From: Kiritimatiellia bacterium
GTDB lineage: Bacteria; Verrucomicrobiota; Kiritimatiellia; SS1-B-03-39; UBA6053
Reading direction: 5' to 3'
Length of the DNA: 33,944 bases
Assembly: GCA_029936175.1 (NCBI GenBank)
Contig: JAPYUI010000015.1
Location: 9,815 to 43,758, forward strand
The notes beneath the pieces were generated by a model. The model was not told the DNA's origin, did not search any database, and worked only from the letters and a program-made list of their open reading frames with translations. Shown one piece after another: positions 9,284 to 17,759 of this stretch. The stretch's first letter is position 1; the number at the start of each line of letters is the position of its first letter. The position numbers were made by a program, and so were the translations under genes.

Positions 9284-10034
9284 CCTGGATCCCTTCCTGC
9301 CCGGAATTAAAATGGGCAACGTATATTTCCGACAGCCCCGCATTCAGGGCCTTAACCTCCGGGTGACTGTTCACCCAGGCAATGATGTCGCGCATGCGCA
9401 CCGGCATCCCCCGGTAGAGTCCTTCGTAAACCGCGGTGAAAAATGCGAGGTCTTCTGGATAATCGAGGGTCATGCGGATATCCGGATGACAAAGAGCGGG
9501 ATCGGCTTCCTGGAGCACCTGTACCTTGAAATCGTCGGACTGCTCAAAATAGATCCCCCATCCGGTCGCGGTATCGCGCTGGTTCTTCCTTGCACAAACC
9601 CGCTCCAGTGCATCGCGCGTGAGTGCCAGGGGATTCGCCCCCAGGGGGAGGCCTTCGAGTCGCACGTAGTCGCAGTCGGTCTCGTGCAGGAATGCATGGA
9701 TCTTGTCGACCTGCTCGGCATCCATCAGGATATCGTCTCCATCGCAGTTCACGATGTGGGTGACGGAAAGAGCCTTCGCCGCATCGCAATAGCGCTGGAG
9801 AAGATCTTCATTGCTGCCACGGAAAATGGCGGCGCCACTGCGCGCGCAGAGCGCTTCAAGCGGATCGTCATCCGGCAGGGTCGTGGTACAAACCACCACC
9901 TGGTCGATGGAGGCAGCCTGGCGCATCCGTTCGACCAGGTGTTCGAGGACAGGTTTGCCCGCCACCATGCTGAGCGCCTTTTGCGGCAAGCGCTCGGACG
10001 CGAGACGCACGGGAATAAAGACGGCGGTCTTCAT
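9273..10034 (-). CDS. Cytidylyltransferase-family protein (SpsF/NeuA/KdsB-like)
   Basis: MKTAVFIPVRLASERLPQKALSMVAGKPVLEHLVERM...VVCTTTLPDDDPLEALC...FRGSNEDLLQRYCDAAK...NCDGDDILMD. Confidence 0.88.
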   Translation of the reverse strand: MKTAVFIPVRLASERLPQKALSMVAGKPVLEHLVERMRQAASIDQVVVCTTTLPDDDPLEALCARSGAAIFRGSNEDLLQRYCDAAKALSVTHIVNCDGDDILMDAEQVDKIHAFLHETDCDYVRLEGLPLGANPLALTRDALERVCARKNQRDTATGWGIYFEQSDDFKVQVLQEADPALCHPDIRMTLDYPEDLAFFTAVYEGLYRGMPVRMRDIIAWVNSHPEVKALNAGLSEIYVAHFNSGQEGIQDDV

Positions 10035-10783
10035 GCGTAGGCCTCTGCGGAGGATGGACTCAAAAGCGTGGTCAACTGTTCACTGAGCGCGGTCGCGAGG
10101 CCGCGGTGACCTTCGCGACTCAAGTGAATACCGTCGATGGTCAGCTTGTCCGATCCCCCGGCATCGACCTGCGCCTGCAAATCCTGGAGGAATACGTGCT
10201 CCTGGTCAACGTACTTGGCCAGCCATGCGTTGTACCCCTCGACCTTGGACCGGAAGCCGGGCGAACGCAGCTCCATGGCATCCGTGGGCCGGATGATATT
10301 GACGAAGATCAGCTTCGCCGCGTTTTCCCGCCGGGCCAGGGTGGCCAACCGGAACACCTGCTCGTGAAAGCGCTTTTCCTTCACGTAGACACAGTCGGGG
10401 CGAAGCGAAAGGATGCGGCGACGATGGGTGTGAACGAAGGAAATGACCGCTTCCCGAAGGGTTTTCGGGAGGGCCGAAACCATGGCGTGCTGGCGACGGG
10501 AGAAAACCCGTGGGGCACAATCAGCGATCCCGACCTGGACGATGGCGATATCGGCCTGCTTGACGATGACCCCCTCGGGCCAATCGTCGACCACCTGGTC
10601 GATGGTGCGGAAACGCCTGCCCCGCTCGATGAAGAGCGGGGCTTCCGTGCCCAGGCGCTGGCGACACAACTGGTCGAGGAGGTAGGGATAGGTTTCCTCC
10701 AGGCGGAGATCGCCCTCCCCCGGGGGACGGGGCATGGCCAGGGAATCGGCGAGTATACTGACTTTTTGCAGCGCATTACTCAT
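10031..10783 (-). CDS. SGNH-hydrolase-like protein within polysaccharide operon
   Basis: Block I-like SILADSLAMPR, block III-like VQVGIADC, C-terminal block V TIDGIHLSREGHRGLA. Start at MSNALQKV, internal to track ORF (10822). Confidence 0.65.
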   Translation of the reverse strand: MSNALQKVSILADSLAMPRPPGEGDLRLEETYPYLLDQLCRQRLGTEAPLFIERGRRFRTIDQVVDDWPEGVIVKQADIAIVQVGIADCAPRVFSRRQHAMVSALPKTLREAVISFVHTHRRRILSLRPDCVYVKEKRFHEQVFRLATLARRENAAKLIFVNIIRPTDAMELRSPGFRSKVEGYNAWLAKYVDQEHVFLQDLQAQVDAGGSDKLTIDGIHLSREGHRGLATALSEQLTTLLSPSSAEAYA

Positions 10784-12137
10784 CCGTTGGGCATCCTTCC
10801 GCTCCAAGCCCCACCGCCGCATCCAGGTCCCATGTATAATCCTGGTGCACGATCCCGGCCTGCATCAGGAGACCTACCGGGCAGGGGCCATCCATGGGGA
10901 TCGTATCCAGGCCTTCGGAGGTCACGCTGAAGTGGGCATCGCGATTCCAGTCGACCAGGTCGACAATACCACTGCTCTCCCGGATCGATGCGGCGACTTC
11001 GTAGACCCGGGGAAGCAGGTCCGGATTGCGTATGGTACAGGTCACCTGGCCCGGCCCCTCGATGGCCTCCGGGCAGTCCCCGTCTATCAACATGCTCGCG
11101 ACGAAAACCAGGGTCTCATCCGTGTAGAAGAACAACTGGAATTTTGGGTCGGGAATCCGTTCCCGGGCCTCATACTTCACCCGCACCCGGATATCTTCCC
11201 CGTAGCCAAAGCGCGTCGCGGGGCTGCCGTCCGACTTGAGCAGCTCGACCTTGTGCAGACTGATCTTCTCACCGGATCCTCCGCCCGGGCGAGCCGGCTC
11301 CAGCGCCTGGCGATATTTCTCTATCTCCCATGCGCGGTATTGCTCGATGATCTCCTGGGTGTCGCCCCGCATCTTCACCTTGCCGTGTTCCAGCCAGATA
11401 ACGAAGTCGCTCAAGGACTCGATGCGATGCATGTTGTGCGAGACCAGGGCAATGGCCATATTTTCCTCCCGCATGCGATTGATGCGGTCGATACACTTCT
11501 TCTGGAACTCCATGTCCCCCACCGCGAGAATCTCATCGATCAGCATGATCTCCGGCTCGAGGTGGGCGAGGACGGAAAAACCGAGTCGCACGTGCATGCC
11601 CGAGCTGTAGAACTTGACCGGCATGTCGATGAACTCCTCGACTCCTGAGAAGGCCACGATCTCGTCGAACTTCTTGTCGATTTCCTTGCTCCCCATCCCG
11701 AGTACGGCCCCGCTGATATAGATGTTTTCACGACCCGAGAGCATGGGGTGGAACCCGGAGCCGACCTCGATCAGGGAGGTCAAGCGCCCCCGGATGGCAA
11801 TGGACCCGGTGGAGGGGGAAATGATACCGCTGAGAATCTTGAACAGGGTGCTCTTTCCCGCCCCATTGTGGCCGATGATGCCCGCACATTCGCCCGCCCC
11901 GAGGTTGAAATTCACGTCTTGTAAGGCCCAGAACTCCGACTTTCGGAGCGCCACGGGTGCCGCGGCCCGGGCATCCTCCTCAATCGACGCGAGACGCGTG
12001 GCGAAATCGACGCTTCGGTACCGCCGCGGAATGAAGGCCGACTTGGCGATGTCGGCAAGGCCGTAGGCCATCGCGTGCTTCAGCGACTTGGCGTACTTCT
12101 TGCCCACGTGATGGACTTCGATTAGCGGATCAGGCAT
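10776..12137 (-). CDS. ABC transporter ATP-binding protein, Wzt-like, with C-terminal carbohydrate-binding-type extension
   Basis: Walker A GHNGAGKSTLFKILSG; signature YSSGMHVRLGFS; Walker B IMLIDEILAVGD; ~180 aa C-terminal beta-rich extension as in Wzt. Confidence 0.92.
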   Translation of the reverse strand: MPDPLIEVHHVGKKYAKSLKHAMAYGLADIAKSAFIPRRYRSVDFATRLASIEEDARAAAPVALRKSEFWALQDVNFNLGAGECAGIIGHNGAGKSTLFKILSGIISPSTGSIAIRGRLTSLIEVGSGFHPMLSGRENIYISGAVLGMGSKEIDKKFDEIVAFSGVEEFIDMPVKFYSSGMHVRLGFSVLAHLEPEIMLIDEILAVGDMEFQKKCIDRINRMREENMAIALVSHNMHRIESLSDFVIWLEHGKVKMRGDTQEIIEQYRAWEIEKYRQALEPARPGGGSGEKISLHKVELLKSDGSPATRFGYGEDIRVRVKYEARERIPDPKFQLFFYTDETLVFVASMLIDGDCPEAIEGPGQVTCTIRNPDLLPRVYEVAASIRESSGIVDLVDWNRDAHFSVTSEGLDTIPMDGPCPVGLLMQAGIVHQDYTWDLDAAVGLGAEGCPTDE

Positions 12138-12164
12138 GGCTGGAGGATGGAAAGATAAAGATGA

Positions 12165-13043
12165 TTACAGGCGCTCGGCCAGGAGTGGTTCACAGGCATG
12201 GAAGAAACGCCAGCCCATGAAAAAGACGAGGAAACTGATCCCGGTTGCCACCCAGAATCCGCTGTCCAGGTAGATCGTCCCGTGCTCGAGGATATGCTGG
12301 ATCGCGTGGATGACATGGCTGACCGGGTTCAGGTTGTGCACGAGATACAGCAGCATCTTCCAGGAGGAATCAACCGCGGCCAGGACCGGTGTGGGGTAAA
12401 CTGTCGGCGCGAGGAACATACCGAATTGAAAGAACAATTCCAGCATGCGGCTGATGTCGTGCATCATCGTGTTGATCGGGGCGAGGAAAAGGCCCAACCC
12501 GACGGCAAAGAAGACGATCGGGACAAGGAGCACGGGAATAAACAGGACCTGCCAAGTGACCGGGTACACAAAGATGATAAAGCCCGCAATCACGGCCCCG
12601 ATGCGGATGGCCGTGTTAATAACCGAGCGAATCGTGGCGCTGAAGATCAGGATCTCACGGGGAAAATATACCTTGGAAACCAGGTCACCCGAAATGGCAA
12701 TACTCGAGGTCGCCATGATCGTTGTCTGCGTAAACAAACCCCAGATGGTCGTGCCGACGAGGACGAACAAGGCATAGGGCAAGGCATCATCGGCCATCGG
12801 CACATTGATGATATTGGCCTGGCGCAAAAGGGAGAAGACCACCGTCGTCGCAACCGGCGGCAGGAGAATCCACAGGTACCCCAGGAATGACTGGCGTACC
12901 TGGCTCGCCATGTCCCGCATAACCAGCCGGTTAATCAGCTCCCGCGACTCGGCCAGCTCGCGAAACATCACCGACCAGGCCCGCCATGACAGGCGCTCCT
13001 CGTTCGAGGCGTTGTATAGGGTGATCGTATTCATCCGTTTCAA
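12165..13043 (-). CDS. ABC-2 type polysaccharide export permease, Wzm-like
   Basis: Multi-spanning hydrophobic protein; VMRDMASQVRQSFLGYLWILLPPVATTVVFSLL; directly upstream of Wzt-like ATPase. Confidence 0.88.
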   Translation of the reverse strand: MKRMNTITLYNASNEERLSWRAWSVMFRELAESRELINRLVMRDMASQVRQSFLGYLWILLPPVATTVVFSLLRQANIINVPMADDALPYALFVLVGTTIWGLFTQTTIMATSSIAISGDLVSKVYFPREILIFSATIRSVINTAIRIGAVIAGFIIFVYPVTWQVLFIPVLLVPIVFFAVGLGLFLAPINTMMHDISRMLELFFQFGMFLAPTVYPTPVLAAVDSSWKMLLYLVHNLNPVSHVIHAIQHILEHGTIYLDSGFWVATGISFLVFFMGWRFFHACEPLLAERL

Positions 13044-13147
13044 AGCAATCCTCCCGGCGATGGGCGGGCTTCGCCCCGGTCAATTCCCCAGGGGAAATCT
13101 ACACACTGTGCTAACATGTCGGGTGCGGTCGCCATGACCGTATGGTT

Positions 13148-13636
13148 CTAAAGGAGTTTTTGTACGATAGGATTGTTCAACAGTCCGCTGATCCGGTTTT
13201 TATAGCGTTCAGCCTCACTCAATTGTGCTTCAAAATGGGCCCGCTCTTCCGAGGGGCTGGTGCCGGATTCGGCATTCAGGATTTCCCGGCAACGATCGAT
13301 CTGGACCTGGGCCGAATCTAGTTTTTTTCCCAATTCGCGTAATATACCGTTGTTCAGTAGGTTACGGAAATCGGTTTCGGCCTCGTAATAGTCCTTGCGA
13401 TCGCCTTTTTTCCAGACCCGACGCAGGGCACCGAGGGCTTGGAGCTGGCGGCAGGCAATACTGACCGAGGCCTTTGAGACGCCCAGTGCCTGGACGATAT
13501 CATCCAGGCTGGCGGAGTCCCGGCCAAGATATAGAAGCATATAAACCTGTCCAAGCAAATGGTTTAGCCCGAATGACTGGGCGGTTCTACCCCCGGCTTC
13601 GATCATTTCCCACTTAGCTTGGTGTACAGAGTCCAA
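13148..13636 (-). CDS. GbsR/MarR-like winged-helix transcriptional regulator
   Basis: SFGLNHLLGQVYMLLYLGRDSASLDDIVQALGVSKASVSIACRQLQALGALRRVWKKGDRKDYYEAE. TTG at 13636, or ATG at 13606, could be the start. Confidence 0.8.
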   Translation of the reverse strand: MDSVHQAKWEMIEAGGRTAQSFGLNHLLGQVYMLLYLGRDSASLDDIVQALGVSKASVSIACRQLQALGALRRVWKKGDRKDYYEAETDFRNLLNNGILRELGKKLDSAQVQIDRCREILNAESGTSPSEERAHFEAQLSEAERYKNRISGLLNNPIVQKLL

Positions 13637-13646
13637 TAGCGTACCG

Positions 13647-13741
13647 TTTAGATATTTCTAAAAGTTCCAAATTTTAGATAAATTGTCAAACACCATGTAC
13701 ACCCATATAGCATATAGTAAAGACACCGACCCGCTCTAAAA
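13647..13741. promoter_or_regulatory. Cluster of TCTAAAA/TTTTAGA half-sites upstream of the regulator (candidate operator)
   Basis: TTTAGA (13647-13652), TCTAAAA (13657-13663), TTTTAGA (13672-13678), TCTAAAA (13735-13741); the first three form two overlapping inverted repeats. Confidence 0.4.
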
Positions 13742-13988
13742 TCGAATTTACCAATAACATTAGTTTTATAAGTTATTCCGCTAGAACATGTTGTACTCGT
13801 TACAGAGTAGTCATACGCCACCCTCTTGATAACGCATTCATGCCATTGCCACTTGTCTTGACGATGGCTCGCCTGTAAATGCTTGTCGGAAGATGGATGC
13901 CCTTTTGCCATGCCCCCATCAATACCGATAGATCGATGCACTCCAGCTCAGTACTTTCACCAGGAAAACATGAATCGAAATACTCGGG

Positions 13989-15371
13989 ATGGGTGTTTTG
14001 AACCGGCCAGGCCGCCTGGTTGTAACCGGCATCCTTGTCCTGCTGGTCGGTCTCGCCCTCTTCGCCCTACTCCATACGAAGGAATCGGAAGCGACGAGGC
14101 CCTACTTTACGATTTACCTGCTCGGGGGCTCCACCGCCAAGGGGGAACCCTACGATCCGGAACTGGACATCGCCAAGTTAGCGGCCTACGCCTACGATGA
14201 CCAGATCGCCGGGCGGCCGGTGCGCACCGTAAACCTCGGCCAATACGGCATACCCATCCATGATATCATCACGTCCCTGCGCAAAGTCAGGAGCGATGCG
14301 GATGCCGTGTTACTCTACAGCGGCAACAATGAGTTCCAGCCCTTCGATACGCGTCACAATCTCGCGCTCCGTTCAAGGCAGCTCTTCGACCGGGCAAGCG
14401 TGACCCAGGATCAGCACGAGGAGGTGCTCCGGCGCTACGAGAAATCTATCGAGAAAATCGTCGATCATTTCGAAAGTCGCCACATACCGCTCTACCTGTG
14501 CACCGTCGCCGTCAACGTATGCGACTGGGAACCGAATCGTTCCGTTCTCGAGGACCCGGCCCATGGGCCCCGAATCGAGGCCTTGCTGAACGCGGGTGAG
14601 CGCAGCCTCGCGGATCAGCAACTGGAAGATGCCTGTACCGCCTACCGGGAAATCGTGTCGATGGAGCCCACGTTCGCGCTCGGCCATCAACGGCTCGCCG
14701 ATTGCTACCGGCGGATGCGGAAGATGAAAAAGGCGCATGAACACTACCAGGAAGCCACCGACCTCGATGGCAATCCAGGCCGCGTGATACGCAAACAAAA
14801 TGAAGCTATCAGACGTATCGCCCGGGAGAGGAATGTCCCGCTGGTCGATGCGGTCGAGATCCTCGAGACCGCTTCTGCAGACCGACTCATCGGGTTCGAT
14901 ATGATGCAGGATAATTGCCATCCGACCCTCAAGGGCTACGCCTTAATTGCCGAGGGCTTCGCTCGTGAACTGAAAGCCAGGTTGAATCTTCAAACAGCAT
15001 GGCATGCCCTGGATCCGGACGACGTCATGAGCCATTTTGGACTTGGAAACCCCTTTTTGCTCAAGGTTTTCATGACCAGTGGACAGTACTGTTACGTGTC
15101 TTCAAGCCTGACCTACGACCGCACACATCGGCTGGAGCGCGCCCGATATTTCCTGGCGGCCGCGGAGGCGATTGCGCCTTCCGACGTTGACCTGCTGTGT
15201 AATATCGCCGTGCTGAACACGATGGCGGGAGATATCAAAGAAGCGCGTGCATCCTGGCTAAAAGCACACGGTGTTGACGCCGAGGTCACGAGAACCCGCT
15301 TGACCCATCCACGCGTACGCGAATTAATGAAGGGACTGGGAATGGACAACCCACTTTCCATTATCCGTTAA
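13989..15371 (+). CDS. Membrane-anchored SGNH-hydrolase-like protein with TPR-like insertion
   Basis: N-terminal hydrophobic helix LVVTGILVLLVGLALFALL; YLLGGSTAKGEPY; LLYSGNNEF; helical TPR-like middle (ACTAYREIVSMEPTFALGHQRLADCYRRMRKMKKAHEHYQEATDLD); C-terminal DNCHPTLKGYALIAEGF. Confidence 0.75.
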   Translation: MGVLNRPGRLVVTGILVLLVGLALFALLHTKESEATRPYFTIYLLGGSTAKGEPYDPELDIAKLAAYAYDDQIAGRPVRTVNLGQYGIPIHDIITSLRKVRSDADAVLLYSGNNEFQPFDTRHNLALRSRQLFDRASVTQDQHEEVLRRYEKSIEKIVDHFESRHIPLYLCTVAVNVCDWEPNRSVLEDPAHGPRIEALLNAGERSLADQQLEDACTAYREIVSMEPTFALGHQRLADCYRRMRKMKKAHEHYQEATDLDGNPGRVIRKQNEAIRRIARERNVPLVDAVEILETASADRLIGFDMMQDNCHPTLKGYALIAEGFARELKARLNLQTAWHALDPDDVMSHFGLGNPFLLKVFMTSGQYCYVSSSLTYDRTHRLERARYFLAAAEAIAPSDVDLLCNIAVLNTMAGDIKEARASWLKAHGVDAEVTRTRLTHPRVRELMKGLGMDNPLSIIR

Positions 15372-15477
15372 TGAGGGATCTGGCTAAGGCAGGTACACGA
15401 GGTCTTTTCATCCGGGCAAATCCCGACCGAGACAGCGCGATCCCTCCTGCACCAAGGGAGGACACTGCAGGACGGAA

Positions 15478-16578
15478 CTAGGGGACCGCCTTGCGGTTCT
15501 TGACCCAGGCGTGTAGGGCTGGCCGGAGAGCGGACCAGGCCTTTTTGTCACTGCGGACATCGACAAAGGCATCGTACAGCTCAAACAACATTTCCCGAAA
15601 CTCGTCGATCTTTATCACGCGTCCCTGGAAGCGGCTCATAGGATCCAGCTTCTCTTCGTCTTCAGGTAGCCTCATCGTGCGGATGGTGAATTCGCTCGCG
15701 TCGAAATTTCCGGACCAAACCTCTTCACCACGGACGAAGCTGATCTTGCACTTGGCCAACTTCTTGCCGGCCATCAGGCTCGCCTGGGCTTCCATGCTCA
15801 CGGTCGGGTTGCCTTTGCGAATCACCGATTCGTGGGCACCCTCCCCTTCCATGTAAAAGGTCAATGGGCCTTCAATGAAGACCGAGATATCGCCTTGCCG
15901 GGTCTTGATGTACTGCTCCTCGGTCTCGGAACGGTACCAGAGCCAGGTGGCGAAATCGTGCCCGGGATCCTCGCTCACGCAGGTGTCATCGACCTTGGGC
16001 GAAAAACTGCTCGGATACCAGTCGCGCACGTCTACGCGTTTGCGCGCACGTGCCAGCGTCTCCGGGCTAACCGGCTCAGGCGCAATACCGGTTGTGTGCC
16101 GCATATGCATGATGAACACATCCGCCTGCGTCTCGCTGATCGCATCTGTGTAGATAAACAAGTCTGCCGGATCGTGCACGAGGTCGATGCCGTTTAACTG
16201 CGGCGGCATCTGCGGCAGCAGGCGCTCCACCAGCTCCTGGCGAAGCTCCGCCCGCTCCTTGCGCGAGACGTAATCCGCTTGTTTCATCTCCAGGCGCAGC
16301 AACTCCTCCTGCTTCATCTCGGCTTTCAACAGCGAGGATGGAATCTTGCGCTCAGCCTTGACCAGGGTCAGGCGGAGATACCCCGAGGGATAGGCGGTAT
16401 CCTCGGTGATTGTACGATCAAAAAGGTGGCGACCGGTGACCCAGCCAAAAATCACGTCTTCCCCGAGGGACTCAAGCGAAGGCAGGGAATGATCGGCAAA
16501 GCGCTCGATAACCCCTTCCTCGAACCTCCGGGGGAGGGTAAACATGCGCAGACTGACAGTGCCGGATTCAAAGGACAT
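15478..16578 (-). CDS. RdgC-like (recombination-associated) protein, divergent
   Basis: Arrangement resembling RdgC: YLRLTLVKAERKIPSSLLKAEMKQEELLRLEMKQADYVSRKERAELRQELVERLLPQMPPQLNGIDLVHD; C-terminal REMLFELYDAFVDVRSDKKAW. Remote, by-eye similarity. Start at MSFESG chosen. Confidence 0.5.
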   Translation of the reverse strand: MSFESGTVSLRMFTLPRRFEEGVIERFADHSLPSLESLGEDVIFGWVTGRHLFDRTITEDTAYPSGYLRLTLVKAERKIPSSLLKAEMKQEELLRLEMKQADYVSRKERAELRQELVERLLPQMPPQLNGIDLVHDPADLFIYTDAISETQADVFIMHMRHTTGIAPEPVSPETLARARKRVDVRDWYPSSFSPKVDDTCVSEDPGHDFATWLWYRSETEEQYIKTRQGDISVFIEGPLTFYMEGEGAHESVIRKGNPTVSMEAQASLMAGKKLAKCKISFVRGEEVWSGNFDASEFTIRTMRLPEDEEKLDPMSRFQGRVIKIDEFREMLFELYDAFVDVRSDKKAWSALRPALHAWVKNRKAVP

Positions 16579-16709
16579 GGTATGGAAATGCCAAAAAGGA
16601 TTAATGTACAATGACGAAGCTCGGGTGTCTATCCGAGACGCATAGCCTTGTCACTTAAATAGTGCTGCACTTATAACTGGTCGCCGCCAGGATGGGTGCA
16701 GGAAACCAC

Positions 16710-17549
16710 TCAAGCCAGGCGATAGATACGACTGGCGTTGCCGCCGAAGATGGCTTCCCGTTCAAGCTCCGAACGCTCACCGATACAGGCGCGGAAGAAC
16801 TGAAGCGCTTGTTGATAAGGCTGCCCGTCCGGAAAAACCGGCCAGCCACTCCCCCAGATCAAGCGGTGGGTGCCAAAGGTTTCCGCCAGGAACTGCATCA
16901 GGTCCCGGCCCCGGTCTTCATCGCCATCGCTGATTGCCTGGAGACCCGAACATTTGACCGCGAGCAGCTCATGCGCTGCGAGCAAGCGCAGCCGCTCTTC
17001 CCACTTCGACCGCTCCACCCCCTCCGCCGGCGGAGCCGCACAGGCATCGAGAATCATCCGGCAATCGGGCTTATTCTCCAGCAATATGCCAAGGCCATCC
17101 AATTGGTCGGCATCCACCTGGAGCTCGAGTACCAGGCCCTGCTCGGTCAACATGTCCATCGCCCGGGACACGGTGGGATGGCCAGCCCACTCTTTCACCG
17201 GACCGGCGAGGCGGGAACGGATACCCTTGCAGCCCGGCCACTGCGTGAACGCTTCAAGCCAGAGCTTAAGGCTGTCCTGCAGGAGATCTGCACCGAGCAC
17301 GACCGCCTTTAAATACGGGCAGTACTCGGTGACCTCCAACCACCAGATATTGTAGGCGTAGGATGACTTATCCGCCTCGATGATGACCCCCTCCCGCACC
17401 CCCGAATCATGCAGCAGGGGCTGGAGATCAGGCGGAAGAAAACTGGTCTGTAAATCCGGGCGCGACGCCAGCCACTCCGTTTGGCGATAGGAGGCGTAAT
17501 CCCATATATGAATATGGGCATCAATGATGCTGGCAACTGATGATTCCAC
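16710..17549 (-). CDS. Amidohydrolase-2 family TIM-barrel metal-dependent hydrolase (L-fuconolactonase-like)
   Basis: IIDAHIHIWDYASYRQTEWLASRPDL...GVIIEADKSSY...CKGIRSRLAG...HRLIWGSGWPVF. Confidence 0.8.
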   Translation of the reverse strand: MESSVASIIDAHIHIWDYASYRQTEWLASRPDLQTSFLPPDLQPLLHDSGVREGVIIEADKSSYAYNIWWLEVTEYCPYLKAVVLGADLLQDSLKLWLEAFTQWPGCKGIRSRLAGPVKEWAGHPTVSRAMDMLTEQGLVLELQVDADQLDGLGILLENKPDCRMILDACAAPPAEGVERSKWEERLRLLAAHELLAVKCSGLQAISDGDEDRGRDLMQFLAETFGTHRLIWGSGWPVFPDGQPYQQALQFFRACIGERSELEREAIFGGNASRIYRLA

Positions 17550-17759
17550 GGGAAACAGGGAGGAGACGCGACTATTTAACTATAAAGCCCCCGCCCAGCA
17601 CAATACATTTAAGCCGCATCGGGAAAACCCGCATCACGGGTGCCTGGAACAGGTTCGGTAATGCCACCGCTTGCATGGGTGGCCTTCCATGCCCAAACCC
17701 CACCCCATGGACCGGGCAATGGAGGAGCGCGCCGATTCACGAACTCCGATCACCTGCGA

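Noticed and set aside
13648-13941. 97-aa minus-strand ORF upstream of the GbsR-like gene
   Set aside because: AT-rich intergenic region, Cys/Tyr-rich composition without a recognisable family; overlaps the putative operator cluster.
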